Part shown: in pieces, positions 1 through 8,787 of the stretch
Layout of the letters: each line of letters starts with the position of its first letter
How positions within the stretch are numbered: position 1 is the first letter of the stretch
Assembly: GCF_900141905.1 (NCBI RefSeq)
Contig: NZ_FQZF01000024.1
Span: 1-64,000 of the forward strand
Direction: 5' to 3'
DNA: 64,000 nucleotides
Source of the DNA: Muricoccus roseus
Lineage (GTDB): Bacteria; Pseudomonadota; Alphaproteobacteria; Acetobacterales; Acetobacteraceae
Translations under genes and position numbers: made by a program
The notes under the pieces: generated by a model
Told to the model about the DNA's origin: nothing
The model's input: only the letters and a program-made list of their open reading frames with translations
Database searches by the model: none

Positions 1-339
1 GGCGCCCAGATCTCGGCCATGCAGGGCGAGACGGCGCGGGCGGTGCAGGCGATCGGGGGGATCGTGCGCACGATCGAGGAGATGAACAGCATCACCGCCC
101 AGGTGGCGGCGGCCGCCGAGGAGCAGACGGCGGCGACGCGCGAGATCGGGCGGGCCGTCTCCGAGGCGGCGTCCGGCACGCAGGAGGTCTCGCGCCACAC
201 GGCGGGGGTGACCGAGGGCGCCGAGCGCACCGGGGCGGCGGCGGACCAGCTCCGTGCCGCCTCCGCCGAGCTCGCCCAGCAATCCGAGCAGCTCCGCGGA
301 CGGGTGGACCGCTTCCTCGCCGAGATCCGCGCGGCGTGA
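1..339 (+). CDS. Methyl-accepting chemotaxis protein, C-terminal end (partial)
   Basis: The frame is open from base 1 and stops at 337-339, so the gene begins left of the window. The 112 visible residues are the end of a chemoreceptor signalling domain: a long Ala/Glu/Gln-rich coiled coil with the EEMNSITAQVAAAAEEQTAA stretch typical of the return helix that packs into the CheA/CheW-binding hairpin, followed by heptad-like helix and a short tail. An internal ATG at 19 is not the start. The receptor's sensor domain and ligand cannot be seen. The convergent GntR gene ends 60 bases downstream. Confidence 0.9.
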   Translation, partial: GAQISAMQGETARAVQAIGGIVRTIEEMNSITAQVAAAAEEQTAATREIGRAVSEAASGTQEVSRHTAGVTEGAERTGAAADQLRAASAELAQQSEQLRGRVDRFLAEIRAA

Positions 340-399
340 CGGTCGCTTCGGTTCACGCATTCCGATGCGAGAGGCGGTGTGGTGGCGCCCCGTGCGGCC

Positions 400-1191
400 T
401 CAGCCCTCGGTGGAAGGCGTTTCCGCTGCGCGCATCCGACGGAGCCGGGTGGTGTAGGAGAAGCGCTCCGCCGGATGCAGGCTGATCGTCACCGCGAGCG
501 GGGCGCCGGAGGGGTCGATGTAGCGGCGCGTGATTTCCAGCGCATGCCCACCCGGCTCTGCCTGAAGGGCCTGCGCCACCGCACCCTCCGGAATACCGGC
601 GGCGCGAATCTCCTGGGTGACCTCCTCGATCGGCCGCCCCACCCGCTCGGCCAGGAGCGTCGCGATCAGCCCGCGGAAGGATCCGTCCTGCAGGCGCCGC
701 TCCAGGTCACGAGGCGCGGCCTCCGCATCGGCATAGCTGTCGGTCCAGCACAATGGCAGGCCGCTTCCACCCGGGGGCACCCTGAGACCTGAGACGTGGA
801 GCCACCGACTGCCCGGACGCACGGAAAGCCGCGCCGCAAGGCTGTCATCCGCCACGATCGGCTCCACCCCGATGATCCGTCGCTCGGTCTCTGCGGCGTA
901 TTGCAGAAGGTCATCGATCCCCGCCAGCGACTGCGCATAGCTTCGCTGCCGCCGTGGCGCTCCGGCGGTCACATGCGTGCCGGACCGACGGCGGCGTGAG
1001 ACGAGGCCGAGCTCCTCCAGCCGGCGCAGGGCCGCGCGCACCGTCGCCCGGCTCACGCCCCGTTCCGCCGAAAGCTCGATCTCGGTCCGTAGCCGGGCGC
1101 CCTCCGGATGCACACCCCGCGCGATCTCGTCGGCGATCTCCCGGGCGAGGGTGACGTAGCGCGGGGATGGATGGGCGTTCGCGAGGGACAT
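400..1191 (-). CDS. GntR family regulator, HutC/UTRA subfamily
   Basis: A 263-residue transcription factor. The N-terminal ~70 residues form a winged helix-turn-helix of GntR type (LRTEIELSAERGVSRATVRA). The rest is a UTRA ligand-binding domain, which in this family binds small effectors such as sugars or amino-acid metabolites. The ATG at 1191 gives the usual start just before the helix-turn-helix; the frame stays open to 1260, but that adds an unlikely tail inside the promoter region. The gene is divergent from the Bug binding protein at 1295, and a paired GTYCGTA motif lies between them. It most likely represses the transporter/lyase pair until an effector appears. The effector is unknown. 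Confidence 0.88.
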   Translation of the reverse strand: MSLANAHPSPRYVTLAREIADEIARGVHPEGARLRTEIELSAERGVSRATVRAALRRLEELGLVSRRRRSGTHVTAGAPRRQRSYAQSLAGIDDLLQYAAETERRIIGVEPIVADDSLAARLSVRPGSRWLHVSGLRVPPGGSGLPLCWTDSYADAEAAPRDLERRLQDGSFRGLIATLLAERVGRPIEEVTQEIRAAGIPEGAVAQALQAEPGGHALEITRRYIDPSGAPLAVTISLHPAERFSYTTRLRRMRAAETPSTEG

Positions 1192-1230
1192 GGATGGCGA
1201 GGCTAGGGCCCAGGACAGGGTTGACAAGCG

Positions 1231-1260
1231 CGGCACGGCGCCTGTTAAGGTCCGTACCAA
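1231..1260 (+). promoter_or_regulatory. Candidate promoter for the 1295 gene
   Basis: A perfect TTGACA -35 hexamer lies at 1231-1236. A weak -10-like TACCAA follows at 1255-1260 after 18 bases. The -10 sits inside the inverted repeat at 1250-1275, so a bound repressor would block polymerase. Inferred from sequence only. Confidence 0.45.
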
Positions 1261-1275
1261 TTAAATCATACGAAC
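1250..1275. promoter_or_regulatory. Candidate GntR operator (imperfect inverted repeat)
   Basis: GTCCGTA at 1250-1256 is mirrored by TACGAAC at 1269-1275, a 6 of 7 match on the opposite strand, with an AT-rich centre in otherwise GC-rich DNA. It lies between the divergent GntR/UTRA gene and the transporter gene and overlaps the candidate -10. Confidence 0.45.
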
Positions 1276-1294
1276 TTTTCTGGAAACCTCCGCC

Positions 1295-2293
1295 ATGCCA
1301 CTCCGTCGCTCGCTCCTCTCCGCGGCCCTGTTCTCGGGCGCCATGCCAGCCCTGCTCTCCTCAAGGGCCCAGGCGCAGGGTGCGGGCTACCCGGACAAGC
1401 CCATCCGGCTGATCCTGCCCTTCGCCGCGGGTGGCCCGACCGACACGCTTGGCCGGGTCTTCGCCGAGCAATTGAGCGGGCAGCTCAACGGCCGCGTGCT
1501 GGTGGAGAACCGCACCGGCGCGGGTTCCACCATCGGCGCCGATGTGGTCGCGAAGGCGCCCAGGGATGGCTACACGCTGCTGTTCAACAACCTTTCCCAC
1601 TCCATCAACCCGTCGCTCTACCGCCGCCTGCCCTATGACACGCTGGGCGACTTCGTTCCCGTCTCCACCCTGATGGAGGGGCCGGTCATCCTCCTGGTCG
1701 GCGCGAACTCGCCCTTCCGGACTCTCAAGGACCTCATAGCGGCATTGCGGGAGAAGCCGGACCACTACGACTACGGTTCGGCGGGCAACGGGTCCGCGGC
1801 CCATGTCTCGACCGTGCAGATCCTCTCCCTGACGAAGACGCGCATGAACCACATCGTCTACCGCGGCGTCGCGCCCGCCATGACGGATCTGCTGGCCGGC
1901 ACCGTTGCCCTGGTGAACGATACCTCGACCACCGCGCTGGGAAGCATCCGCGGCGGCATGGTGCGGCCCCTGGCCGTGACCTCGGCCGAGCGCGTTCCCT
2001 TCCTGCCGGACCTCCCGACGGTGCGGGAGAGCGGCATCCCGGAACTGGCCAACTTCCGCATGTCCACCTGGAACATGCTGTTCGCGCCCGCCGGCACCCC
2101 GCAGCCGATCGTGGAGCGGCTGCATGACGAAACGCGGAAGGCGCTCGCGAATCCCGCCTTCGTCGCGAAGCTGGCGGAGCTGGGCAACGTGCCCATGCCG
2201 GCGACCGATCTGGCCGGTGCCCGCGCCTTCCTCGTCTCCGAGGTGGAGCGGTGGCGCGGCGTGATGGCCGAGGCCGGGGTGAGCCCGGAATAG
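1295..2293 (+). CDS. Bug/TctC family periplasmic substrate-binding protein
   Basis: A 332-residue binding protein of the tripartite tricarboxylate transporter (TTT) family. The N-terminus (MPLRRSLLSAALFSGAMPAL, cleaved after about AQAQG) is a secretion signal with a twin-arginine flavour. The mature part carries the family hallmarks: YPDKPIRLILPFAAGG, a TDTLGR loop, VVAKAPRDGYTLL and the conserved domain-2 region near YGSAGNGSAAHVS. These proteins bind carboxylates in the periplasm for TctAB permeases. No TctA or TctB gene lies nearby. The next gene is a lyase 72 bases downstream, so the ligand is probably its substrate or a precursor. Confidence 0.93.
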   Translation: MPLRRSLLSAALFSGAMPALLSSRAQAQGAGYPDKPIRLILPFAAGGPTDTLGRVFAEQLSGQLNGRVLVENRTGAGSTIGADVVAKAPRDGYTLLFNNLSHSINPSLYRRLPYDTLGDFVPVSTLMEGPVILLVGANSPFRTLKDLIAALREKPDHYDYGSAGNGSAAHVSTVQILSLTKTRMNHIVYRGVAPAMTDLLAGTVALVNDTSTTALGSIRGGMVRPLAVTSAERVPFLPDLPTVRESGIPELANFRMSTWNMLFAPAGTPQPIVERLHDETRKALANPAFVAKLAELGNVPMPATDLAGARAFLVSEVERWRGVMAEAGVSPE

Positions 2294-2365
2294 GCTCCCC
2301 AGTTCCCTGCCGATGAAGTTTGAAGGCCCGGACGCCCGTCCCGCCGGGCTCCTGAGGAGACTTGC

Positions 2366-3721
2366 ATGCCGAGTACCGCTCTCGATTCCGCCTTGTTCCG
2401 CGACATGTTCGGCACGCCCGCGATGCGCGCCGTCTTTTCCGATGAGGCGCTGGTCGGCCGCTACCTCGAAGCCGAGGTCGCCCTGGCGCGCGCGGAGGCC
2501 CGCTGCGGCGTCATTCCGGCCGCCGCCGCGGAGGCGATCGCCGGCGCCGCCCAGAGTCTTCAGCTCGATTGGGAACGGCTTCGCCAGGAAACGGAGAATG
2601 TCGGCTACCCCATCCTGCCCCTGGTGCACCAGCTGAGCGAGGCCGCGGGAGAGGCCGGGCGCTACGTCCATTGGGGCGCGACGACGCAGGACATCATGGA
2701 CACGGGGAACGTGCTCCAGATCCGCGCCGCGCTCGACCTCGTGGCGGCCGATGTCGAGGCGCTCCGCGGCATCCTCGCGGAACTGGCGGCCCGCTACCGC
2801 GACACACCGATGGCCGGGCGCACCCATCTGCAGCAGGCGTTGCCGGTGACCTTCGGCTACAAATGCGCCGTGTGGCTGTCAGGCCTCGACCGGCATGCGG
2901 AGCGGCTGGCGCAGCTCCGCCCCCGCGTGTTGCTCGGCCAGTTCGCCGGCGCGGCCGGCACCCTGGCCTCGCTGGGGGAGGACGGGTTCCAGGTGCAGGA
3001 GGCCTTCTGTGCCGAGCTGGGCCTGAACCAGCCCCCCGTGACCTGGCATGTGGCGCGCGACGGCATCGCCGAGGCCGTCAGCCTGCTCGGCCTTGTCACC
3101 GGCAGCATGGCCAAGATCGCGACCGATGTGATGCTGATGATGTCGAGCGAGTTCGGCGGCGAGGTGATGGAACCCTTCGTCAAGGGCCGCGGCGCGTCCT
3201 CCACCATGCCACAGAAGCGCAACCCCATCTCGTCGGAGATCATGCTGGCGACGGCCAAGGCGGTGCGCCAGCAGGTCGCGCTGATGCTGGACGGGATGGT
3301 GCATGACTTCGAGCGCGCGACCGGGCCATGGCACCTGGAATGGCTGGCGGTGCCGGAGAGCTTCATCCTGACGGCGGGCTGCCTCCACCAGGCCAAGTTC
3401 ATGCTGTCGGGTCTGACGGTCGATGCGGCGCGGATGCGCGCGAATCTCGACATGACCGGCGGGCTGATCGTGGCGGAGGCGGTGATGATGGCGGCCGCCC
3501 CCCGGCTCGGCCGCCAGCACGCGCATGACGTGGTTTACGACGCCTGCCGTGCCGCGATCACCTCTGGCCGAACGCTCGCCGAGGCCCTGATGGAGGTGCC
3601 AGAGGTCGTGGACGCGTTGGGTGGGCGAGAAGGGGTGGAGCGCCGTTGCGACCCTGCAAACTATCTCGGCCTCGCGCCGCAGATGGTAGACCGGGTGCTG
3701 GCGGGACGGAGGGGCGGCTGA
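2366..3721 (+). CDS. Fumarase/aspartase superfamily lyase (adenylosuccinate lyase / PcaB-like)
   Basis: A 451-residue all-helical lyase with the superfamily signature GASSTMPQKRNPIS (around residues 276-289), whose serine loop supplies the catalytic base, plus the first conserved region AGRTHLQQALP and the HWGATTQD segment. Family members eliminate fumarate or cycloisomerise carboxymuconate. The HWGATTQDI and TMPQKRNP forms occur in both PurB-like and PcaB-like proteins. Pairing with a TTT binding protein under a UTRA regulator argues for a catabolic role rather than purine synthesis. The ATG at 2366 has GAGGAG eight bases upstream. Exact substrate unknown; 3-carboxy-cis,cis-muconate cycloisomerase is one option. 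Confidence 0.85.
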   Translation: MPSTALDSALFRDMFGTPAMRAVFSDEALVGRYLEAEVALARAEARCGVIPAAAAEAIAGAAQSLQLDWERLRQETENVGYPILPLVHQLSEAAGEAGRYVHWGATTQDIMDTGNVLQIRAALDLVAADVEALRGILAELAARYRDTPMAGRTHLQQALPVTFGYKCAVWLSGLDRHAERLAQLRPRVLLGQFAGAAGTLASLGEDGFQVQEAFCAELGLNQPPVTWHVARDGIAEAVSLLGLVTGSMAKIATDVMLMMSSEFGGEVMEPFVKGRGASSTMPQKRNPISSEIMLATAKAVRQQVALMLDGMVHDFERATGPWHLEWLAVPESFILTAGCLHQAKFMLSGLTVDAARMRANLDMTGGLIVAEAVMMAAAPRLGRQHAHDVVYDACRAAITSGRTLAEALMEVPEVVDALGGREGVERRCDPANYLGLAPQMVDRVLAGRRGG

Positions 3722-3948
3722 CGCACTCCCGCGCGGGAAATGCCTCCTCCGGGCAGACAGCCATGGCGGCCCATGGTCTCCGCCCGGCGGGGCGCCGCTC
3801 CGCAGGCGGTACGGGGCCTGTCCTCGGCCCGGCATGAGAGGCAGGCGGGCCGGAAGAGCCTGGAAGCCGGCTTGGTCGCGTGGGCGCGCGGGCCGAACCT
3901 GGCCGTCGCGCTCCCGATCGCAGGCTCGGACCGCGTGCCCGAGCCGTT

Positions 3949-4281
3949 CTATTTCAGGTGCTGGGCCAGATGCTTGTTCATCTCGAACATCGTCACCTTG
4001 TCCTTGCCGAACACCTTCCGCAGCTTGTCGTCGGCCAGGATTTCCCGCCCGTCCTTCGGGTTCTGCAGCTTGTTGGCCTTGATATAGGCCCAGACCTTGC
4101 TGACCGCCTCGCCGCGGGCGAGCTTCTCCTCGCCCACCACGGCACCCAGCTCCGCCGAGGGCTGCAGGGGCTGCTGCAGCGCATTCGGCTTGTTGCCCTT
4201 GGCCGGCTTGGCGATCTTGGTCCCCTCGACCTCTCCTGACGCCTTCCCCTCGGACGGCTTCGACTTCGCTTTATCGGGCAT
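3949..4281 (-). CDS. SWIB/MDM2 domain protein
   Basis: A 110-residue basic protein. The first ~40 residues are low-complexity and Lys/Pro-rich (MPDKAKSKPSEGKASGEVEG). Residues ~42-110 form one SWIB domain (AVSKVWAYIKANKLQ, REILADDKLRKVFG, MFEMNKHLAQHLK). Bacterial stand-alone SWIB proteins occur in chlamydiae and many alphaproteobacteria; a DNA-related role is often suggested but not established. The start at 4281 has AGGAG seven bases upstream; longer in-frame starts have no such site. It is transcribed alone, leftward. Confidence 0.88.
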   Translation of the reverse strand: MPDKAKSKPSEGKASGEVEGTKIAKPAKGNKPNALQQPLQPSAELGAVVGEEKLARGEAVSKVWAYIKANKLQNPKDGREILADDKLRKVFGKDKVTMFEMNKHLAQHLK

Positions 4282-4532
4282 CGGCGCACTCCTCATGCTC
4301 TTGGCTGCTGGGCTTGCGTGACGGTCACCAGCACGGTCGGGAGCGCAACGGCCACTCTCCGCGGCAGTTTCAGTGCCCCTGCCCGGGAAACCCACAGCCC
4401 CGACCGCCCATATCGGGCGGCGGCGACCGCATCGTCGGGCGCGGTGCAGCCCCCAGGAGCAGGAAGGGCGGGAGCCGCGGGGCAAGGCGGGGAGACCCCA
4501 AGGCGCCCCCTGCCCGCGGCCGACGCGGCCCC

Positions 4533-6380
4533 TCAGCGCATGCTGGCCGCCAGCGCCTCGGTGATCCTCCGGGCGAAGGCCGCCGGATCGCGCGGGCTGG
4601 CTCCGTCCTGAACGCGCGCCAGGTCGAGCAGCAGCCCGGCCGCCTCCTTCATCTCCGCATCGCCTTCCGCCCGGGCCGCCAGGTTCCGGATGAGCGGATG
4701 GCGGGGATTGATCTCCAGCACCGGCTGCTCCGCCCCGAAGCCCCGCCCGGCCCGCTGCAGCAGGCGCTGCATGTGCAGGTCCGGCCCATGCTCGGGGGCC
4801 GCGAGGACGACCGCGCTCTCGACCAGGCGGTCGGTCGCGCGCACCTCCGACACCTCCTCTCCCAGCGCGTCCTTCAGGAGCGGGATCAGCCTGGAGACAT
4901 CCGCCGGCTCCCCGCCGGCCGCTTCCTCCACGGGGGCGAGCTTCGACAGGTCGGCCGAACCCTGGGTGATGCTCCGGATCGGCTTCTCCTCGAAGCGGTC
5001 CAGCCGCTCAGGCCAGAAGGCGTCGATCTGGTCGGAGAGGAGCAGCACCTCGACCCCACGCGCGCGGAAGCCTTCCAGCTGCGGCGACCTGGCCAGCGCC
5101 TCGGGCGAGTCACCGGCCAGCACGTAGATGGCCTCCTGCCCCTCCTTCATGCGGGCGACATAGTCGGCCAGCGAGGTCCAGCCCTCCACGGCGGAGGAGC
5201 GGAAACGCAGCAGGCCGGCCAGGTCCTTGCGGTGCTCCGCATCCTCCCAGAGCCCCTCCTTGAGGATCGGGCCGAAATTCTCCCAGAAGCCGACATAGCC
5301 CGCGTCGTTCTTGGCCCGCCCCTTCAGTTCCGAGAGGACCCGGTTCGTCACCGCCCGCCGGATCCGGGCGAGCACCGGCGTGGCCTGCAGCATCTCGCGC
5401 GAGACATTCAGGGGCAGGTCTTCCGTGTCCACCACGCCCTGGACGAAGCGTAGCCAGGGCGGGAGGAGCTCCGCCTGGTCGGTGATGAACATCCGGCGGA
5501 CATGGAGCCGCACCCGGCTCTCTCGCTCGCCCTCGACCACCTGAAACGGCTTCATCCCGGGGATGAAGAGAAGGGCGGAGAAGTCCACGGTCCCCTCGGC
5601 CCGCCAGTGCAGCGTGGCCCAGGGCTTGTCGAAGACATGCCCGAGATGCCGGTAGAACTCGGTGTAGCTCTCCTCGCTCACCTCGGCCTTCGGCTTGCGC
5701 CACAGGGCGGTGCCCTCATTGGCGGGCTCGTCCTTGCCATCCTGCGTGACGGTGATGGGAACGGTGATGTGGTCCGCCCATTTGCGGATGATCGTCCGGA
5801 GGCGCAGCGGCTCCAGGAACTCCTCGGCATCGGGCTTCATGTGCAGGACGATGTCCGTGCCGGCCTCGGCGCGGGTGGCGGGGGCCAGGGTGTAGTCGCC
5901 CCGGCCTTCGGAGGCCCAGGTCCAGCCCTCCTCGGCACCCGCGCGGCGGGAGGTGACCTCGACCCGCTCGGCCACCATGAAGGCGGCGTAGAAGCCCACG
6001 CCGAACTGGCCGATGAGGCTCGGCCGGTCGCCCGGCCCGGTCTCCGCGAGGGATTGGGTGAAGGCCCGGGTGCCGGAACGGGCGATGGTTCCGAGATTCT
6101 CGGTCAGCTCGGCCTTGCTCATCCCGATTCCGGGGTCCGAGATGGTAAGGGTACGGGCTTCCTTGTCCGGAACGATCCGGACCGCCGCCCCCTCGGGGAC
6201 GCCGGGCGCGCCACCGGTCAATGCCTCGAAACGGCGGCGGTCCACCGCGTCGGCCGCGTTCGCGACCAGCTCGCGCAGGAAGATCTCCCGGTCCGAGTAC
6301 AGGGCGTGGACCACCAAATCCAGCAGCCGCCCCACCTCCGCGCCAAACTCGTGGCGCTCCACCGCCTCACTCACGCGCAT
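4533..6380 (-). CDS. htpG: Molecular chaperone HtpG (Hsp90)
   Basis: A 615-residue cytosolic Hsp90. It has the N-terminal GHKL ATPase domain ([20 protein letters not shown] for helix 1, the DPGIGMS loop, and the lid/glycine loop [12 protein letters not shown]), then middle and C-terminal dimerisation domains of normal length. It uses ATP to remodel client proteins. ATG 6380 lies directly after GGAGG with no spacing, whereas the in-frame GTG at 6374 sits six bases from the same GGAGG, so translation may really start at GTG ([10 protein letters not shown]). The frame stays open further upstream, but that sequence does not look like protein. Single-gene unit. Confidence 0.96.
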   Translation of the reverse strand: MRVSEAVERHEFGAEVGRLLDLVVHALYSDREIFLRELVANAADAVDRRRFEALTGGAPGVPEGAAVRIVPDKEARTLTISDPGIGMSKAELTENLGTIARSGTRAFTQSLAETGPGDRPSLIGQFGVGFYAAFMVAERVEVTSRRAGAEEGWTWASEGRGDYTLAPATRAEAGTDIVLHMKPDAEEFLEPLRLRTIIRKWADHITVPITVTQDGKDEPANEGTALWRKPKAEVSEESYTEFYRHLGHVFDKPWATLHWRAEGTVDFSALLFIPGMKPFQVVEGERESRVRLHVRRMFITDQAELLPPWLRFVQGVVDTEDLPLNVSREMLQATPVLARIRRAVTNRVLSELKGRAKNDAGYVGFWENFGPILKEGLWEDAEHRKDLAGLLRFRSSAVEGWTSLADYVARMKEGQEAIYVLAGDSPEALARSPQLEGFRARGVEVLLLSDQIDAFWPERLDRFEEKPIRSITQGSADLSKLAPVEEAAGGEPADVSRLIPLLKDALGEEVSEVRATDRLVESAVVLAAPEHGPDLHMQRLLQRAGRGFGAEQPVLEINPRHPLIRNLAARAEGDAEMKEAAGLLLDLARVQDGASPRDPAAFARRITEALAASMR

Positions 6381-6549
6381 CCTCCAGGTCAGTTTGAGCC
6401 GGAAGGGCGATATGAAAGACGGTCCGCCCGTCTTCAAGACCATTCGGGAATGCCGTTGCTTCACCCCCGGAGCGCCCTGAGGGCGCCCTGCGGCACCCCT
6501 GAGCGCACCTCTTACCGGGGTACGGGGCCCGGTCGTCGAGGCGCCTGCC

Positions 6550-6587
6550 TTGCGGCATTTAAATAGCTAAGTTAGTTATCTGTTAGC
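6550..6587 (+). promoter_or_regulatory. AT-rich promoter region with GCTAA/TTAGC repeat
   Basis: An AT-rich island upstream of the UbiX-like gene. A TTGCGG -35-like hexamer at 6550 is followed by TAGTTA at 6573-6578. The inverted pair GCTAA (6566-6570) and TTAGC (6583-6587) frames the -10, and GTTAG is repeated at 6571 and 6582. This may be an operator, but no regulator gene is adjacent. Confidence 0.4.
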
Positions 6588-6619
6588 ACTGCGGCCTGCG
6601 CCGTGCGATGGGAGGCGGG

Positions 6620-7240
6620 ATGAACGAGGCGTCATCGCTGGAATCGGCGTCGCCGAGGCGCCCGCTGCGCCTCATCATCGGCATCAGTGGCGCCTCAGGG
6701 GCCATCTACGGCATCCGCCTGCTTCAGCTTCTGCGCGGAACGGATATCCAGTCGCACCTCATCATCTCGCCCACCGCGCGCGTGACGATCGCGCACGAGA
6801 CCTCCTTCAAGGTCAGCGAGGTCGAGGCGATGGCGGACACAGTCCACAGCCACGCCGATCTGGGCGCCGCCTGTTCCAGCGGCTCCTTCCACACGCTTGG
6901 CATGGTGGTTGCGCCGTGCTCGGTGAAGACGCTCGCCGAGATTGCCACCGGCGTAACGAGCAACCTCCTCTCCCGCTCCGCCGACGTGGTGCTGAAGGAA
7001 CGCCGCCGGCTCGTTCTCATGCTTCGCGAGACGCCGCTGCATCTGGGCCATATTCGCAACATGGCGGCCGCCACCGAGGCGGGAGCCATCCTCTATCCAC
7101 CCGTGCCGGCCTTCTACGCCCGCCCAGCCTCGCTGGACGAGATGGTGGACCATTCCCTCGGCCGGATGCTCGACCTGTTCGGGATCGAGGCGGGCGCCAT
7201 CCGGCGGTGGGAGGGAACGCCCAAGGCCCGGCGAGGCTGA
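6620..7240 (+). CDS. UbiX-like flavin prenyltransferase
   Basis: A 206-residue flavoprotein. It has the UbiX signature IIGISGASGAIYGIRLLQLL at the start of the Rossmann-like fold, the TARVTI phosphate-binding segment, and the conserved SFHTLGMVVAPCSVKTLAEI and RRRLVLMLRETPLHLGHI regions. The family attaches a dimethylallyl group to FMN to make prenylated FMN, the cofactor of UbiD decarboxylases; a UbiD homologue follows 29 bases downstream. ATG 6620 is preceded by GGAGG at a 4-base gap and is preferred over ATG 6608. Because the pair is separate from other ubiquinone genes, it probably serves aromatic-acid decarboxylation. Confidence 0.92.
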   Translation: MNEASSLESASPRRPLRLIIGISGASGAIYGIRLLQLLRGTDIQSHLIISPTARVTIAHETSFKVSEVEAMADTVHSHADLGAACSSGSFHTLGMVVAPCSVKTLAEIATGVTSNLLSRSADVVLKERRRLVLMLRETPLHLGHIRNMAAATEAGAILYPPVPAFYARPASLDEMVDHSLGRMLDLFGIEAGAIRRWEGTPKARRG

Positions 7241-7269
7241 GCGCGAGACGAGCAGGAGAGAGACGCATC

Positions 7270-8688
7270 ATGAACCCGACCCTTTCTAACGCGGATGTGC
7301 TCGACACCCGCTTCCGCTCTGCGCTGCGCCGCATGGCGGCGGCCGGCCGGCTCCACACCTATGATGCCCCAGCCGACCCGATGCTGGAGATCGCGGGCAT
7401 CATGAAGCGGCGCGATGGCGGCCCCGCCATCCTCTTCACGCAGCCCACCGGTCACGACATGCCGGTCCTCGGCAATCTTCTCTCGAGCAAGGAGAACGTC
7501 GAGGCGGCTTTCGGCGCTGACTTCCGCTCGATCCGTGGTTTCGTCGGCCGCGCGCTCGGCAATCCTCTTCCACCACAGAACATCGGGCATGCACCGGTGC
7601 AGGAGGTCGTGCACCGCGAGGGCATTGATCTCGGCATGATGTTCCCTGCCCTGACGCATGCGCCGGGCGACGCCGGTCGCTATTTCACCGCCGGCATCGT
7701 GATCGTGCGGGACCCGCGCACGGGGGTCTACAACGCCTCCTACCACCGCCTGATGATCGCGGGGCCGGACCGGGTCGCGATCAAGCTGGATTATGGCCGC
7801 CACCTGCGCTTCGCCTTCGAGCGGGCGAAGGAGGACGGGCGCGACCTGGAGGTCGTCGTCGTTCTCGGCGCAGACATCTCCCTTCACTACACCGCCGCCA
7901 CCATGGGCTCGCAGATGCCGGAGGATGCGGACGAGCTGGCGGTCGCCGGCGGGCTGGCCGGACGCGCCTTGCCCGTGACGCAGGCTGTCTCGGTGGACCT
8001 TCTGGTTCCCGCTGAGTCCGAGATCGCGCTGGAGGGCCGCATTCTGACGAACGAGACCGTCCTGGAAGGCCCGTTCGGCGAGTTCGTCGGCTTTCCCGCA
8101 CCGGCAGACCAGGCACCGGTGATGGTGATCGACTGCGTGACCCACCGCCGCAAGCCCATCTACCACGCCATCAACGGCTATGGCCGCGAAACCGTGATGC
8201 TGCGGAAATACGTGCTGGAGGCGAGCCTGCTGAAGGCGGTGCAACCCGCCGTGCCCGTGGTGACCGATGCCGAGATGACCGCAGGTGGCATGCATCGCTT
8301 CCACGCCGTGGTGCAGGTGCGCAAATCCTCCCCGCAGCACGAGGGGCTGCAGCGCAACGCAATCCTCGCGGCCTTCGGAGCGCTGAAGGACCTGGACCAG
8401 GTGATCGTCGTTGACGACGACATCGACATCCGCGACCCGCTGGACGTGGAGTACGCGGTGGCCACGCGCTTCGAGGCGTCGAAGGACCTGCTGGTGATCC
8501 CTGGCGCGCGCGGGCACGAGTATGTTCGGGCCAGCAAGGGCGGGATCCGGGCCAAGCTCGGTATCGACGCAACCGTTCCCTTCGAGGAGCGCGAGCGCTT
8601 CCGGCGCATCAGCTTCGCCGATGTGTCCTTCGATGAGGCGCATTTCGGCAAGCAGCCGGACGAGGTGGCGCGCCGGCTGGACGACTAA
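7270..8688 (+). CDS. UbiD family (de)carboxylase, prFMN-dependent
   Basis: A 472-residue UbiD-family enzyme that reversibly decarboxylates an unsaturated or aromatic acid using prenyl-FMN. Visible family features are the conserved central barrel region with ASYHRLMI, the acidic catalytic segment EGPFGEFVG (holding a conserved active-site glutamate), and the C-terminal region with DLLVIPGARGHEYVRA. The ATG at 7270 has AGGAGAG upstream. It lies directly behind its cofactor maker and ahead of a TTT binding protein, which suggests catabolism of an imported carboxylic acid rather than ubiquinone synthesis. Substrate unknown. Confidence 0.92.
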   Translation: MNPTLSNADVLDTRFRSALRRMAAAGRLHTYDAPADPMLEIAGIMKRRDGGPAILFTQPTGHDMPVLGNLLSSKENVEAAFGADFRSIRGFVGRALGNPLPPQNIGHAPVQEVVHREGIDLGMMFPALTHAPGDAGRYFTAGIVIVRDPRTGVYNASYHRLMIAGPDRVAIKLDYGRHLRFAFERAKEDGRDLEVVVVLGADISLHYTAATMGSQMPEDADELAVAGGLAGRALPVTQAVSVDLLVPAESEIALEGRILTNETVLEGPFGEFVGFPAPADQAPVMVIDCVTHRRKPIYHAINGYGRETVMLRKYVLEASLLKAVQPAVPVVTDAEMTAGGMHRFHAVVQVRKSSPQHEGLQRNAILAAFGALKDLDQVIVVDDDIDIRDPLDVEYAVATRFEASKDLLVIPGARGHEYVRASKGGIRAKLGIDATVPFEERERFRRISFADVSFDEAHFGKQPDEVARRLDD

Positions 8689-8787
8689 CCAGGCGCCTGT
8701 GGGGCACAGCCCGGCACCACTTACGGGAGCCGCAAGGCCCGCGAAGACGGGCCCGTCACACGGCATTCAGAAAGCGGAGTAGTCGTG

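Noticed and set aside
1361-2827. A 488-codon leftward frame across the Bug and lyase genes
   Set aside because: Antisense to two clear genes; composition rich in His, Arg and Gly with no motif.
3727-3738. TCCCGCGCGGGA after the lyase gene as a terminator
   Set aside because: A palindrome without a loop cannot form a useful hairpin.
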